Source of the DNA: JAAXGI01 sp965206975
GTDB taxonomy: Bacteria; Gemmatimonadota; Gemmatimonadetes; Longimicrobiales; Gaopeijiaceae
Assembly (NCBI GenBank): GCA_965206975.1
Contig: OZ242253.1
Location: 496,001 to 560,000, forward strand
Length of the DNA stretch: 64,000 nt
Reading direction: 5' to 3'
Every line of letters begins with the position of its first letter. Position 1 is the first letter of the stretch. Below, piece by piece: positions 1-10,038 of the stretch. The position numbers were made by a program, and so were the translations under genes. The notes beneath the pieces are model-generated. The model searched no databases. It was given only the letters and a program-made list of their open reading frames with translations, and was not told the origin of the DNA.

Positions 1-33
1 CGGCACGAGCTGCATGGCGAACGCTCCCGGGGC

Positions 34-939
34 CTAGGCTTGGCCGCCCATGTAGAACGAAGGGATCTTGAGAAGGAGCCCTTCCCGGAGCGCGTCGCGG
101 TTCTGGAAGGCGGCCGTCCGCATCTCCTCGTACATCGCGTTGGTGCGGAGCTGTGCGTCCCTCCAGGCGGCGAGCCGGTCGAGGCGGGCGAGCTCGGCCT
201 CCTGCATCCGATTCGCCTGCTCGACGGCTTGGTAGGCGAGCACCTGACCCACGGCGGCGTTGATCTGGCCCTGGGTCAGGGCGGCCGCCACCTGCGCCTG
301 CTGGAGCGCCGTGTTCGAGAGGTTGCCGTTCGTGGTCAGCGCGTCGAAGGAGCCCTGCGCGTTCTCGATGGTCGCGGTGAGGGCAGCCGCGGCGTCGAGC
401 ATCGCGTAGTCGAGCACGCGCTGCCGGTCCGCGGCCTCCTGGGCCTGGCGGTAGCCCTCCACGGCGCGGGACGACACCTCGGGCGGCTGGTTCGCGAAGA
501 GCTCGAGGATGTCCACTTCGCCGACCTGGTCGGCCGCGTTCTGCACGTTCCGCCAGTGGCTGGTAAACGAGCTTCCACTCCCCATGTCCCGGACCGCGTC
601 GACCAGCTCGCCGGCCGCTCCGCTGAACTCGGAGCCCCATCCAAGTCCCTCGCCGACGAGCCCGAGGGATCCGGCCGCGAGCTCGGAGAACGGCTCGATC
701 AGCGCGTCCACGTCGCCGCGCGCAACCTCCTTCATGTAGTCGAGCTGCTCCTCGAGCTCGGTGAGCTGGCGGGTCATCGTCCGCATCTGGCGGACCTGGT
801 TCGAGATCTGGGTCACCTGATTTATGATCATCTGGGCCCGCTGGATCGCGCCGCTGATGGTGCCGAAGATCCCTTCGGCCGGCGCCGCGCTCGTCAGGAT
901 CGGGACCAGGAGGACGGCGGTAAGGGTTCGGTGACGCAT
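34..939 (-). CDS. trbJ: TrbJ/VirB5-like conjugative transfer protein
   Basis: This is probably the minor-pilus/adhesin-type VirB5 (TrbJ) component of a type IV secretion system, acting in the periplasm or at the pilus tip. The 301-residue product starts with a Sec signal (basic MRHR, a hydrophobic stretch, cleavage near SAAPAEG), followed by a Gln/Glu-rich coiled-coil segment (about residues 25-65, QISNQVRQMRTMTRQL) typical of VirB5/TrbJ. The start at 939 is preferred because AAAGGAG lies 6 nt upstream. An earlier in-frame ATG at 960 overlaps the TrbI stop as ATGA and would add 7 charged residues. It is last in the visible operon; the operon may continue left of the window. Sequence conservation in this family is weak, so the call leans on the coiled coil and the neighbours. 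Confidence 0.72.
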   Translation of the reverse strand: MRHRTLTAVLLVPILTSAAPAEGIFGTISGAIQRAQMIINQVTQISNQVRQMRTMTRQLTELEEQLDYMKEVARGDVDALIEPFSELAAGSLGLVGEGLGWGSEFSGAAGELVDAVRDMGSGSSFTSHWRNVQNAADQVGEVDILELFANQPPEVSSRAVEGYRQAQEAADRQRVLDYAMLDAAAALTATIENAQGSFDALTTNGNLSNTALQQAQVAAALTQGQINAAVGQVLAYQAVEQANRMQEAELARLDRLAAWRDAQLRTNAMYEEMRTAAFQNRDALREGLLLKIPSFYMGGQA

Positions 940-956
940 GGGAGGCTCCTTTCGTT

Positions 957-2241
957 TCATTGGGTTGTGCCGGGCCTGGGGACCCGGACATCGGAGGTGA
1001 ACCAGATGCGCAGGCGATGGCCTGCGCGGATCGTGATCGTGGGCAGCCGGTTCAGGAACCGGTCGAGGATCGAGGTGGCGCTCTGGCCGAGCCCCTGGCC
1101 GACGCCCGAGCGAAGTCCGTAGGGCGAACCTCCGGCCAAGGCGAGTCCGCTCAGGACGCCGATGGTGCCGGCGGCCGCGAACGTGCTGAAGTAGTGGCGG
1201 TCGACCTCGTCCCGGAGGGCACCCTCGCCCGCTTGGTTCAGGCCCGTGAACTCGAGGTCGATCCAGCTTCCGTCGGGGAGGAGCAGCCGGTGGAAAGCGA
1301 CGGCCAGCCGGCTCTGGTCCCGCTCCTCGACGGCCTGGGCCATGCCGACGACCCGGGTGCCGCGCGGGATCAGGATCCGCTGCCGATCGGCCGAATAGAA
1401 CGGGACCGAAACGGTGGCGAGCACCGGCCCGGGAAACTCACCCGAGATCTGCGTGAGGAGCACCGCCTCGAGGAACGACCCCTCGTAGATCCGCTCCCAA
1501 CCCGGCGGGTCCACGGGTTGGACGCTCCGGCCGGGCTCAAGTGGGCTCGGTGCCCGACGGAAGGCTTGCCGCGGGATGGCGGTTCCCGGCTCGGGAGGGC
1601 GTGCAGCGGCACCCACTCCCAGAGCCCCGAGCAGCAGTTCTTCGGCTGCCAAGTCGTCCTCGAGCGCCCCGACGGACTGCTCGAAAGAGGCGAGCGCCGC
1701 CTGGAGCGTGTTCTCGAGGAACTCCGACTCCGCATCGTCGGTACGCGGGCCGTCGGCCTCGGACAACTCCACGGTCGCGTCCGGACTTCTGTAGGACTGG
1801 GACACGGCAAGAGAGCGGAGCGAGCGGGTCCTGCGCTCCAGCTCCTCCAGCCGGAGTGACTCCCGAAGCTCCGACTCGGCCGAGCCGATGCCGGGGCCAA
1901 CGGCTGCGGTGTTCGGCGCCTCGGCCTGGAGCCGGGCAGCCTCTTCGGCGGCCGTGGCCTGCCGGCGTTCGAGTTCGGCACGTGCCTGGGCGGCGGCCTG
2001 CTGGGCCTGACGCTCGGCCTCGGCGCGGATGCGGCCCTGGAGCGATCGTCCCATCCCGTCGTCGACGGCTTGGGCCTCGGGCAGGAGTCCGGGAGTGGCC
2101 GGTCTCCTCGGGACCCGTCACCGCCCAGGAGAAGAGGAGCCCGCCGACGAGCACGGCGATCAGCACGACACCGGCCTTCGTCACGATCCCGCCCGGGAGC
2201 GCGCCTTCCGGCGGCGAGACCCACTGCTTCCAGCGGCTCAT
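957..2241 (-). pseudogene. trbI: VirB10/TrbI-like conjugation channel protein, frameshifted near its N-terminus
   Basis: VirB10/TrbI spans inner and outer membranes and forms the core channel of the conjugative T4SS. The C-terminal reading frame (957-2054) has the family's beta-barrel region, with ILIPRGTRVVGMAQ and a final HRLRIWFTSDVRVP. The N-terminal half is in another frame: an ATG at 2241, overlapping the TrbG stop as ATGA, begins MSRWKQWVSPPEGALPGG followed by one transmembrane helix (VVLIAVLVGGLLFSWAV). The two frames meet around 2065-2100, where the second reads PGLLPEAQAVDDGMGRS just before its first ATG. A single indel would join them into a product of normal architecture. Read literally, the gene is broken and the C-terminal fragment would lack its membrane anchor. 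The alternative is an assembly error. Confidence 0.82.
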
Positions 2242-3104
2242 CGGAAGTCTTCCCGCGGCGCGAACCGCCAGCTGGCCCGTTCGTCGCCGACCTGCAGCCA
2301 CCCGTCGTCCAGCACGTGGCGGGCGATGTAGAGGCCGTCCTCTGAGAGGTCGTAGGCGACGAGCGCCGGTTCGCCGTCCCGGAGCTCGTAGAGGGCCGGC
2401 GACTCCTGGGCATGGGAGCGGAGGTAGGTGAACTGCCCGTCGTGCCACATCGCTTCGACCAGGAACGGCCGGTCGGTCGCGTCCCCGTCCAGGCGGTACT
2501 CGAAGGCGAGGCGGCCCGGATAGGCAGCCCGGAACGCCTCGATCTCCGCTTCGGCCTGCGCTCGGGCCTCCAGGATGCCGGCCTCGGCCGCCTCGCGGGC
2601 ACTGCGGGCTGTCGCCGCCGCTTCAGCGGCCATCTGCTGGTAGGCGGCGACCTGACTTCGCCCGACGAACGCGGGCTGGCCGCTCCCGCCGCCGGAGAGC
2701 CCTGCCTCCTCCGCGCCGGACTCGACACGGACGACCAGATGAGGCGGCCCGTCGCTCTGCTCGGCCACGAGGAACGAGTAGATCCTGCCGGACTCGCATA
2801 CGAGCGCGATGTTCGTGGCCGCGTCTTGAGAGAGGGGTTTTAGGAATGCCACATTCGCGGCGCCGGTCAGGTGCCAGTACTCCGAGTCGCCGACGACGAA
2901 GTCCAGGATGTTCTCCCCGAGGGGGAGCACGATGACGGTCGTGTGGCGGACCCGGGCGCGGAGCCGGTGGATCCGGTCCTCGCCCTCCTCCGGGACCGTC
3001 ACCCGGAGGAAGGCATCGTCGTCCTGTTGTTGCGCGGCGGCCCCGGGAGGGAGCGCCGCCAAGAGAAGCGTCATGAGAACGATGGGTGTGGTTGGGGGTC
3101 GCAT
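2238..3104 (-). CDS. trbG: TrbG/VirB9 (CagX) family outer-membrane core protein
   Basis: TrbG/VirB9 forms the outer-membrane ring of the conjugation channel with VirB10. The 288-residue product has a Sec signal (hydrophobic LMTLLLAALPPGAAAQ), an N-terminal beta domain with GENILDFVVGDSEYWHL at about residues 62-78, a charged Ala/Glu-rich linker (about 150-190), and a C-terminal domain ending YDLSEDGLYIARHVLDDGWLQ, the usual CagX pattern. It starts 6 bp after the virB4 stop and overlaps trbI by ATGA, so translation is coupled. The reading frame is intact, unlike its two neighbours. Confidence 0.85.
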   Translation of the reverse strand: MRPPTTPIVLMTLLLAALPPGAAAQQQDDDAFLRVTVPEEGEDRIHRLRARVRHTTVIVLPLGENILDFVVGDSEYWHLTGAANVAFLKPLSQDAATNIALVCESGRIYSFLVAEQSDGPPHLVVRVESGAEEAGLSGGGSGQPAFVGRSQVAAYQQMAAEAAATARSAREAAEAGILEARAQAEAEIEAFRAAYPGRLAFEYRLDGDATDRPFLVEAMWHDGQFTYLRSHAQESPALYELRDGEPALVAYDLSEDGLYIARHVLDDGWLQVGDERASWRFAPREDFR

Positions 3105-3110
3105 GGCGTG

Positions 3111-5548
3111 TCACGTCCTCGTGTTGGGGGTGGGATGTTCTCGGCTCGCGAGAACCTCGATGGCCCGGCTGAGTCCGTGGCGTTCGACTGCCCGGGCGCG
3201 CTCCTCGGCGTCGAGCGCCGAAGAGGTGTAGAGCCAGTAGCTCTCCGGGTCGACCTCGAGCCGGGCCACCGCGGCCCCGTCGGGGCGGCGGAGGTAGATC
3301 TCGCGTTTGGGGATCAGGCCGCGGACCTGGGCAAGCTCCGAGCTGTTCAGCCGGAAGAGCGCTCCGACCTCGTCGGGGAGCTCCGGGTTCGCGAGGAAGA
3401 GCTTCGTCGGGATCGACTCGAGGAGCGCCGCCGCACCCGCCGTCGCCGTTACGTCCACCGCGGACTGCGTGGCGAGGATCAGCGCAGCGTTCTTCTTCCG
3501 CCACGTCTTCGCCGCCTCGGCCAGGTAGTTGAGCACTGCGGGGTCCTGCAGGTAACGCCAGGCCTCGTCGACCACCATCAGCTTCAGCCGGGCCGCTTCC
3601 GTCGGATCCTCCACCTGGAGGCGCATCCGCTCGAGGAGATACGAGAGCGCTGCGTCGCAAAGATCCGGATGCTCGACCGCGCCGGCCAGATCGATCACCT
3701 GCCAGTCCACGAACTCTAGGTCCGGGCCCCCGCTCGCCGGGTTGTCGAAGTAGGCGCCCCAGGCGCCGGTTCCGATCCAGCGGCTCCACGCCGGCCACAT
3801 CTCGGAGGGAAGGGAGGCGGCCAGGACGCTGAGCGTCCGCCGCTCCGGCTCGAACGCGTAGAGGTCCTCGATCCGGGCCCGGATCTCGCTCGTGTCCGCC
3901 CCGCTCGCCTCCCAACCGCCGAGCTTAAGCAGCCGCAGCACCCAGCCCGTCAGGAACTGGAAGCTCCGCGTGGTCGCAGGGAGGGAGAACGGCTGCAGCG
4001 GGAGCGTGGGCTTGTCCTCGCCGGGCGAGAGCTCCACGTAGCGGCCCCCGAGGAAGCGGGTCAGCCAGCGGTAGGAGCCGCCCAGGTCCAGGATCAGGAC
4101 CCGCGGGCCGTACTTGAGGGCCTCGACCAGGAGGAAGTTCAGCGTGAAGCTCTTCCCCGAGCCGGTCGCGCCAAGCATCAGCGTGTGGCCCACGTCGCCA
4201 GCGAAGAGGTCGTAGTGGTACGCCGTCCGCCACGGGGTCTCGAGTACCGCGAGCGCTTCACGGCCCACGTGTTTGCTCTTCGGCGTTCCCCGTGGCGGCC
4301 CGAAGAGGGGCGCCAGGCATGCCGCCACACCGGCCGAGACGAAGACCTTCCGCACCTGCCGGCCGCGGGGCTGGGCCGGGAGCCGGGAGAACCAGGCCGG
4401 GAGCTGGCCATAGCCCTCCCGGATCACTTTCGCGTCGTGCGCTGCGAAGAGACGCCGGAGGTCTCCGTCCAAACGCTCGATCCTCCCGAGTTCGCCGTGG
4501 AGCGCGACGGTGAGCGAGGCCTCCCCATAGCTCACCCCGTCCGCCTCGAGCTCCACCAGCGCCTCGCCCAGACGATCCGACTCGGTCGCCGCGGCCGAGT
4601 CCACCATCGCCGCCGCCGTGCCTTCGGTCTCCTGCACGTGCGCCATCATCGAGTAGCGCTTGGCGAAGTAGTGCCGTTGCGCGCCACGGATCCGGCGCCT
4701 CGCCGCTTCCATCGCCCACGGCCGCCACTCGAGCGACACCGTCATCACCGCGTCCAGGCAGTAGAGTTCCTGGAGCAGGTTCGCCCGGGCCTGGCCGGGC
4801 GGAGAGAGGAGCGAGTAGAGGACCACCGGCTCGCCGTCGAGGCGCAGGTGAGAGCGCTCCGCCTCGAGCTCCGAGAGGGCGAGCCGCCAGTTCATCCCGC
4901 TCCCCGTCGCGCCGTCCCACACCGTTCCCGGACGGTTGATCAGCTTGGAGAGAAGGCGGGAAGCCTCGGAGGGCCGGAGGATGTCGATCGGCGTGTGCTC
5001 CGCTACGAGCGCCCTCCCCGCGTCCACCGTCGCGCGAAAGCCGGCGGCGGCTGCCTCGATCTCGGAACCCAAGTAGGTCGGCGCGCTCGCCCGGTGGCGC
5101 TTCCACCACTGCGTGAGCCGGGAGGTTCGTCCCGATGTGGACCCGTCCGCGACGGTCCGTAGCCGGGGATCGTGGGACCAGACCAGGTAGGCCTCGAGCT
5201 GCTGCACGCGGCCCGAGAGAAACGCGCGGCGCTTCCGCTGCGAGACCGCTACGATGCCGGAGCCCTCGTCGTCCTCCGCCCCGGGAGGGGTCGGCCGGCG
5301 GAGCAGATAGAAGTAGAGGCGTGTGTCGGCGTCGAGCCCCGAGAGGAGACGCTGCCAGCGGCCCAGCACCCGGTCGATCTGTTCGGGCGAACGCCCGTCG
5401 ACCACCGCGGGCCGGAGCCGTCCGGCCGCGACCAGCTCGCCGGAGCGGGTCAGCAGGTGCGTCCATCCTCGAGCCAGCCCCAATAGGGCAGCTCCTCCGC
5501 CAGCGAGCCGGCCGCCTCGTAGTCCCGTAGCTCCGCGGAGACCTTCAT
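3111..5548 (-). pseudogene. trbE: VirB4/TrbE conjugative ATPase, frameshifted near the N-terminus
   Basis: VirB4/TrbE is the essential inner-membrane ATPase of conjugative T4SSs. The main open frame (3111-5483) carries the VirB4 N-domain, Walker A GATGSGKS near residue 437, and Walker B LKLMVVDEAW near 635. The true start appears to be ATG 5548, overlapping the VirB3 stop as ATGA: it reads MKVSAELRDYEAAGSLAEE then LPYWGWLEDGRTC and hits TGA at 5450. The family pattern continues in the other frame as LLTRSGELVAAGRL. One indel near 5455-5465 would restore an ORF of about 812 codons. An internal start could only make a protein lacking the first ~25 residues. Confidence 0.87.
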
Positions 5549-5847
5549 CGCCCGCCCCGGATCACGAGATGCCAGGGCTGTTCGGCCCATTTGCCCGGAT
5601 CGTAGCGCGCCGGACAGCGCGTGCCGACGCGGAGCACGCCAAGCATGTCCGGGTCCTCGCTGCCAGCCAGCCAACCCGCCCCGTAGCCGACGGCGAACAC
5701 CACGCCGCCCGTCACGAGCGAGTCCATCGCGTTCCACATCGCGAGCCCGAGCGTCGCGCTCAGCAGGAACCCCCTGCGCTCCACGCCCAGGATCGTCAGC
5801 GGACGGTTCAGCGCCGGATAGCCCGCCCAGCGCCTGAGACCCCGCAT
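5545..5847 (-). CDS. trbD: VirB3/TrbD-like inner-membrane T4SS protein
   Basis: The protein is 100 residues. VirB3/TrbD is a small membrane partner of VirB4. It begins MRGLRRWAGYPALNRPLTI, where the short polar N-terminus containing NRPLTI-type residues before the first helix is characteristic of VirB3. Two closely spaced hydrophobic helices follow (about 26-44 and 46-62), then a cytoplasmic tail with WHLVIRGG. The ATG at 5847 overlaps the VirB2 stop by one base (TGATG), and its own TGA overlaps the virB4 ATG. A longer reading in the same frame would run through virB2 and is not credible. Confidence 0.8.
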   Translation of the reverse strand: MRGLRRWAGYPALNRPLTILGVERRGFLLSATLGLAMWNAMDSLVTGGVVFAVGYGAGWLAGSEDPDMLGVLRVGTRCPARYDPGKWAEQPWHLVIRGGR

Positions 5848-6137
5848 CAGAAGAGCCAGGCCAGGAAGTTCGCCGCGCCCATCGCCATCCCGAGACCGAA
5901 GATGATCCCGGCCAGCGTCCGCTTGCTCCCGCCCTCGCCGAACGCGAACATCAGCCCCCCCACCACGATCGCAATCAGCGACAGCCCGCGCGCGATCGGG
6001 CCCGTGAACTGCGTCTGCAGCTCGTTGACCGCATCCACCCACGGGCTCGTCCCTTGCGCCCAAAGCAGGCCCGGCTGCAGACACCAGAGCGCTACGGCCC
6101 AGGCCGCCGCTCGTACCGTCCTTAAGAAAGGTTGCAT
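5847..6137 (-). CDS. trbC: VirB2/TrbC-like pilin
   Basis: This is the pilus subunit of the conjugative apparatus, 96 residues. The cleavable leader (MQPFLRTVRAAAWAVALW, Ala-X-like cleavage near LLWAQG) is followed by the VirB2 pattern: a short polar segment, then two hydrophobic helices separated by a basic turn (GLSLIAIVVGGLMFAFGEGG, SKRTLAG). The start at 6137 is chosen over an upstream ATG at 6167 because AAGGAG sits 6 nt before it. As the first gene of the visible operon it probably sets transcription for virB3-B4-B9-B10-B5. Confidence 0.8.
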   Translation of the reverse strand: MQPFLRTVRAAAWAVALWCLQPGLLWAQGTSPWVDAVNELQTQFTGPIARGLSLIAIVVGGLMFAFGEGGSKRTLAGIIFGLGMAMGAANFLAWLF

Positions 6138-6170
6138 CGTCTTCTCCTTGGTCTCCGTTGAATGCACCGG

Positions 6171-6662
6171 TCACTCAGCCTCGCCGCGGCTCGCCGCGAT
6201 CTGTCGGTCGATCCACGCATCCACCTCCGCCTCGATCCAGCCCACGGCGCGCGCGCCCAGTTGGATCGGCGCGGGGAAGCTCCCCTCGGCCACTCGCGCA
6301 TAGATGGTGCTCCGCGACAGCCCCGTGCGGGCTTCCACGCTCGGCAGCCGCACGATGCGGGTGGACGCATCCGCTTGCTGTGCGATGGCTCTCGTCATCG
6401 CTCTGCCGCTCCGTTCTCTCGACGAAGAATCCCGGAGCCGATCGCTCTCGGAGGAATCAGGTTCCAGTTGGGCTTGGTCGAAGGCTTCCATGAAGGCCAG
6501 GATCCGGTCGGCCAGCGCCAGCGTCGGGGAGCGGCCACGGTGCAGCTGGCGTATCAGGTTCGGATCGCCCGTCGCCAGCAGGCCGAACGTCGACGGCTTC
6601 AAGCCCGTGCGCTCGAGAAACCCGGCCACTCGCGATTGGAACAGCTGCGTCAGCGTCTCCAT
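6171..6662 (-). CDS. AlpA-like DNA-binding regulator/excisionase
   Basis: The 163-residue product has a C-terminal AlpA/MerR-like winged helix (about residues 100-160): RIVRLPSVEARTGLSRSTIY then FPAPIQLGARAVGWIEAEVD and AWIDRQI. That is the standard AlpA family signature, found in phage and integrative-element regulators. The N-terminal part (1-60) resembles a second helix-turn-helix (LIRQLHRGRSPTLALADRI). It stands immediately upstream of the pilin gene and divergently from the S24-type repressor, with a 19-bp palindrome about 45 bp upstream of its start. A role as activator of excision or transfer genes, under control of the divergent repressor, is inference from this arrangement. Confidence 0.78.
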   Translation of the reverse strand: METLTQLFQSRVAGFLERTGLKPSTFGLLATGDPNLIRQLHRGRSPTLALADRILAFMEAFDQAQLEPDSSESDRLRDSSSRERSGRAMTRAIAQQADASTRIVRLPSVEARTGLSRSTIYARVAEGSFPAPIQLGARAVGWIEAEVDAWIDRQIAASRGEAE

Positions 6663-6704
6663 GACAGATACGCTGAAATAGGAATGGCAAGGATGTCAAA
6701 ATAT

Positions 6705-6723
6705 AGGATATAGGCTATATCCT
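6705..6723. promoter_or_regulatory. Perfect 19-bp palindrome, likely operator in a divergent promoter region
   Basis: AGGATATAGGCTATATCCT reads as 9-bp arms around a central G. It lies in an AT-rich island in otherwise GC-rich DNA, about 45 bp upstream of the AlpA-like gene and about 245 bp upstream of the divergent S24 repressor-like frame. This is the expected position and symmetry for binding of a dimeric repressor. The TATA-like core could overlap a -10 element. Binding is inferred, not shown. Confidence 0.55.
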
Positions 6724-7067
6724 TAACTGTTTGATTGACAAAGAATTACGACGGCGGGTCGTCCGGCAGCTCTGGCAGAGGGGCGGCGAGCGGGTGCCGG
6801 AGGGTCGTTCGAACCTGCGGAATACCTCGTTTTCCGTGCCTGCGCTCAGGTGCTTCGGTGCCGCCATTCTGTCCTCCCCCGCGACCTGTCCAGGTTCCAA
6901 CGCTGGACTCGGTCTCGTTCCCGGAGGGCAGATCGATTTCCCATTGTCTCAACTATGAGAAATAGGTACCATCCTATAACACGGCGCGATCAACGAAATA
7001 CGACGGCACGGATCCGGTCCGTCGCCGGATCCTCGAGCTGCTCTCCGAGAGCCGCTCGAACCTGCGG

Positions 7068-7711
7068 GTGGCCTCCCTCGCGATCGGCCGAAACGCGGCC
7101 TATCTGCACCAGTTCATCCACCGCGGCACGCCCCGGATCCTCGCCGAGCCCGACCGCGAAGCCTTGGCGGAGCATCTGGGCTGTAGGCCCGAAGAGCTCA
7201 AGCACGACCGGATCCCGCGCCGAAGGCCGAGCTCACAGCCGGCTCCACGCAAAGCGAAGCTTGCCGGCAGGCCACGAACCGGGCCGCCGAAAGGCTACGT
7301 CGCGGTGCCTGAGATCGACGTCCGTGCGGCGGCGGAAGCGGAAGCCTGGAACGAAGAGGTGGAGGAGACCAAGGGGAGCTGGATGTTCTCCGATCCCCTC
7401 ATCCGGCACGAACTCCGCGCTAGGCCGGAGGATCTGCGGATGATCACCGTCGATGGGGACTCCATGGAGCCGCTCCTCTCGAGCGGCGACCGCATCCTGA
7501 TCGATGTGAGTCAGCGGGTTCCGCCCCGCCGGGCCTATTCGTGATTTGGGACGGGATGGGGCTCGTCGCCAAGCGGATCGAGCATGTACCCCACTCCGAG
7601 CCACCGAAGGTCGTGATCACGTCAGTGAACCCGGACTACGCCAGCTATGAACGCCTCGCCGAGGAGGTCCGTCTCGTCGGACGTGCCCTCTGGGTCGCCC
7701 GGCGGCTGTAA
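7068..7711 (+). pseudogene. S24-family (LexA/CI-like) transcriptional repressor, frameshifted
   Basis: This was probably the master repressor of the element. The first frame (from GTG 7068) has a helix-turn-helix tail (ASLAIGRNAAYLHQFIHRG), a linker, and the first half of an S24 domain with the nucleophile in DGDSMEPLL and GDRILIDVSQR. It stops at 7542-7544. The rest of the S24 fold, including the likely catalytic Lys in GLVAKRIE and the ending EEVRLVGRALWVARRL, is in another frame and ends at TAA 7711. The indel lies near 7515-7535. Repressor-like sequence also reads upstream of 7068 (YDGTDPVRRRILELLSES, about 6999-7052) without a start codon, so the 5' end is damaged too. If it is dead, regulation of the divergent operon is lost. 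Confidence 0.75.
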
Positions 7712-7865
7712 GATGTCCTCAGAGCCCCGTGTGCGCGCTCTTGGGGAGGACAGAATGGCGATGAGCGGAGAGACGACCTTCCGGAGTTGAGGAGTCCCCT
7801 CGGCCGCCGTCTCGGGAAACTGATCCGCCGACTTTGACAAGCCCATGCTGATCCAGTGACATCAA

Positions 7866-10005
7866 CTAGACCTCCCCTTCCCGTTCCTGCAACACCGTCA
7901 TCAAGCGCCCAATGTCCGTCCCCTCGTGTGGTTCTGAGGCCCATAAATCACTGTACAGTTCCACAACACCGGTCCTGCAGAATATAAAGAATTCCTCATG
8001 TCTCGGCTCCGTCTGAAGGATTTCCAGATAGAGGCCAGCATCTTCCACTTGAAATTCACGTTTTTGTAATCTGGCAACTAGCTTTGTATTTGCACTGAGC
8101 CTTTGAATTAGCCTCGAGAACCGGTGGGGTGCGATTCTATCCGGCAAGTGCTGGCGTAGTTGCCTCCATCTGTTGATTGTCTCGTCCGACGAGTAGAGAC
8201 GTTGAGGGTTCGCCGATTCGGCTACCTCGCGAAGGCAACCAACTACGAACGGATCGTATTTACCGCGGGCATCTGCCACCGAAAACAGTAGTCCAGTATT
8301 ATCAAGATCATCGGTAAGTATCTTGACCAGGTTCTCTGCTAGATCTGGGATTTCACTGGAGAGTGTTTGTTCCACACGGGTGCGTCCCATCTCCGAATAC
8401 CTCACAGATCTCGTCATCTTCGCGTCAGGTTGCTCACTTAGAAAGGCAACAAGGCACCACGCTTTGCAAGCGTTATACTTCTGCCGCGCCGCGGTGTCGA
8501 AAAGATGAAGGATATGCCCTTCGTACGACAGTCTCTTAGAGGCCGTCAGTGCCTCAGTAGATCGGTATCGCTTGAGCAGGGATAGCACGCAAATCAGTAG
8601 AGCCCCTTCTTCCGCGTCAATACCTTGGCCCGCGTCGAGCCTCTGTGTCACTGTTGTGACCAATTCAGTCCAGTCTACCTCAATACCACTACTGCTGGTG
8701 ACCTTGACAGTGGAAGGCACGGCGCTGGATATTTCCCCACGGGCAACCTTATTACTCAAGAGTGATACGGTCTTAGAAACCGGTGTATAAGGCTGAAACA
8801 GGGACCATGACCACTCGTCTTGTTCTGCGATTACCGTACAATTATCTACCCAACCGTCCACCTCCATAGGCAGAACAAATGGAGTGGCAAGCGCGTCTTC
8901 GTGGTCCAGATGTCGGATCTGCATAGCGAGACGAATCAGGGGTATGATGAGGTGGTCACTTCTTGGCGTGGGCGCTCTACTAGGATCTACCAACTCTCCT
9001 AACGTGCTTCGGACTGATCCGAGAACTCTGTCTGAGAAGTCAGGGTTCCTAACGATGCTACATGCAGCCGAGATTCCATCGACAATTTGCTCGTCTAGCG
9101 GAACCCACGATTTAACTTCCTTCACCGTTTCGGCGACTGTACTTATGATGTGCCGCACATCTGGATTTCTGCTATCTTCGAGCAATTCAGAATCTGTCAA
9201 ACATCGGGATACACGGCATATACTTCTTGGACCTTCTTGCCTAATACGCGACCTAATTAGGTTCTCAAGTGCTGCCCAAAAACCGCCTTGATGAATCTTT
9301 TTCAGTCTGTCTAGGATGGGGACACTATTCTCAGACAGAGATTCATAAATGGGTTCGCCAAGCAAAAGCTGCGCTCCGAGGTCCGCTGTCACGTTGAAGA
9401 GAATACTTGCAAGGTTCGCACGGAGGTCTGACGGGAGAATCGCTGCGAGGGCGTGATCCGGCACCTGACCACTAACCAGGATAGAACGCATTGCCTCGTT
9501 TGTCCCGTACTTTCGTCGTAGAGCCGAATAATAGGCAAGATGGCTCACTGGGAATTCATGTCCCCACTGGAGGTGCAGGGCCGCAATGTGATTAACGTAG
9601 AGTTTAAGCTCCCGGGGAGTCGGTGGGCCGTTCTCCTTGGCTAGACAGTGGTTAAAGATGAAGTAAAAGTCATGCGCGTCATCTACGTGCTCTGGTAGCG
9701 CCTCCTTGACGAGCTGCGAGAGATAGAGCCGCCAGTTGGACAGAACAGGTGGCGACACCTCAAACCGAATCTGAAAACACTTATCAATGAATGATTGAGT
9801 GATCCCATCGGGAGAGTGGTTATGTCCCTGAGCACGGCTTGTATGTTGAGTGGTCCAGAGGCGGCTTAAACCTACTTTGTCGTATGGTACAATTATCCAA
9901 GTCTTCTTGAACCAATCTTCAAGAACGGTGCCACGATCCTGCAGGAATGTCTGGAGTGTAGACCAAATGCTAAGAGCGTCTTTAGGGTCTACACGATCCG
10001 GAACC
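7866..10005 (-). pseudogene. P-loop NTPase-like gene (YobI/KAP-like?), 5' end cut off by an IS3-type element
   Basis: The remaining ~710 codons are open up to the IS end at 10005. The first residues read VPDRVDPKDALSIWSTLQ, resembling the segment after a Walker B in large KAP/YobI-type P-loop NTPases, followed by WFKKTWIIVPYDKVGLSRLW and a sensor-like SFIDKCFQIRFEV. A helical region has RELKLYVNHIAALHLQWGHE. The long C-terminal part is unrecognised. Walker A would lie upstream and is missing; the sequence beyond the IS (12830 on) belongs to a different gene. Base composition is clearly more AT-rich than the surroundings, suggesting separate acquisition. Such NTPases are often island cargo and some are defence-associated, but function here is unknown. 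An internal ATG at 9758 could still start a 630-residue fragment. Confidence 0.6.
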
Positions 10006-10038
10006 TGTCAACAGCAATGAGACACGGGGAGTCATAGA

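Noticed and set aside
40..1122. Long plus-strand open frame opposite the VirB5/VirB10 genes
   Set aside because: Its composition (Arg/His/Gly-rich, no motifs) is that of an antisense shadow in GC-rich DNA.
7712..7865. Short plus-strand frame ending in RSPLGRRLGKLIRRL
   Set aside because: Protein-like tail but no start codon or RBS; too short to support.
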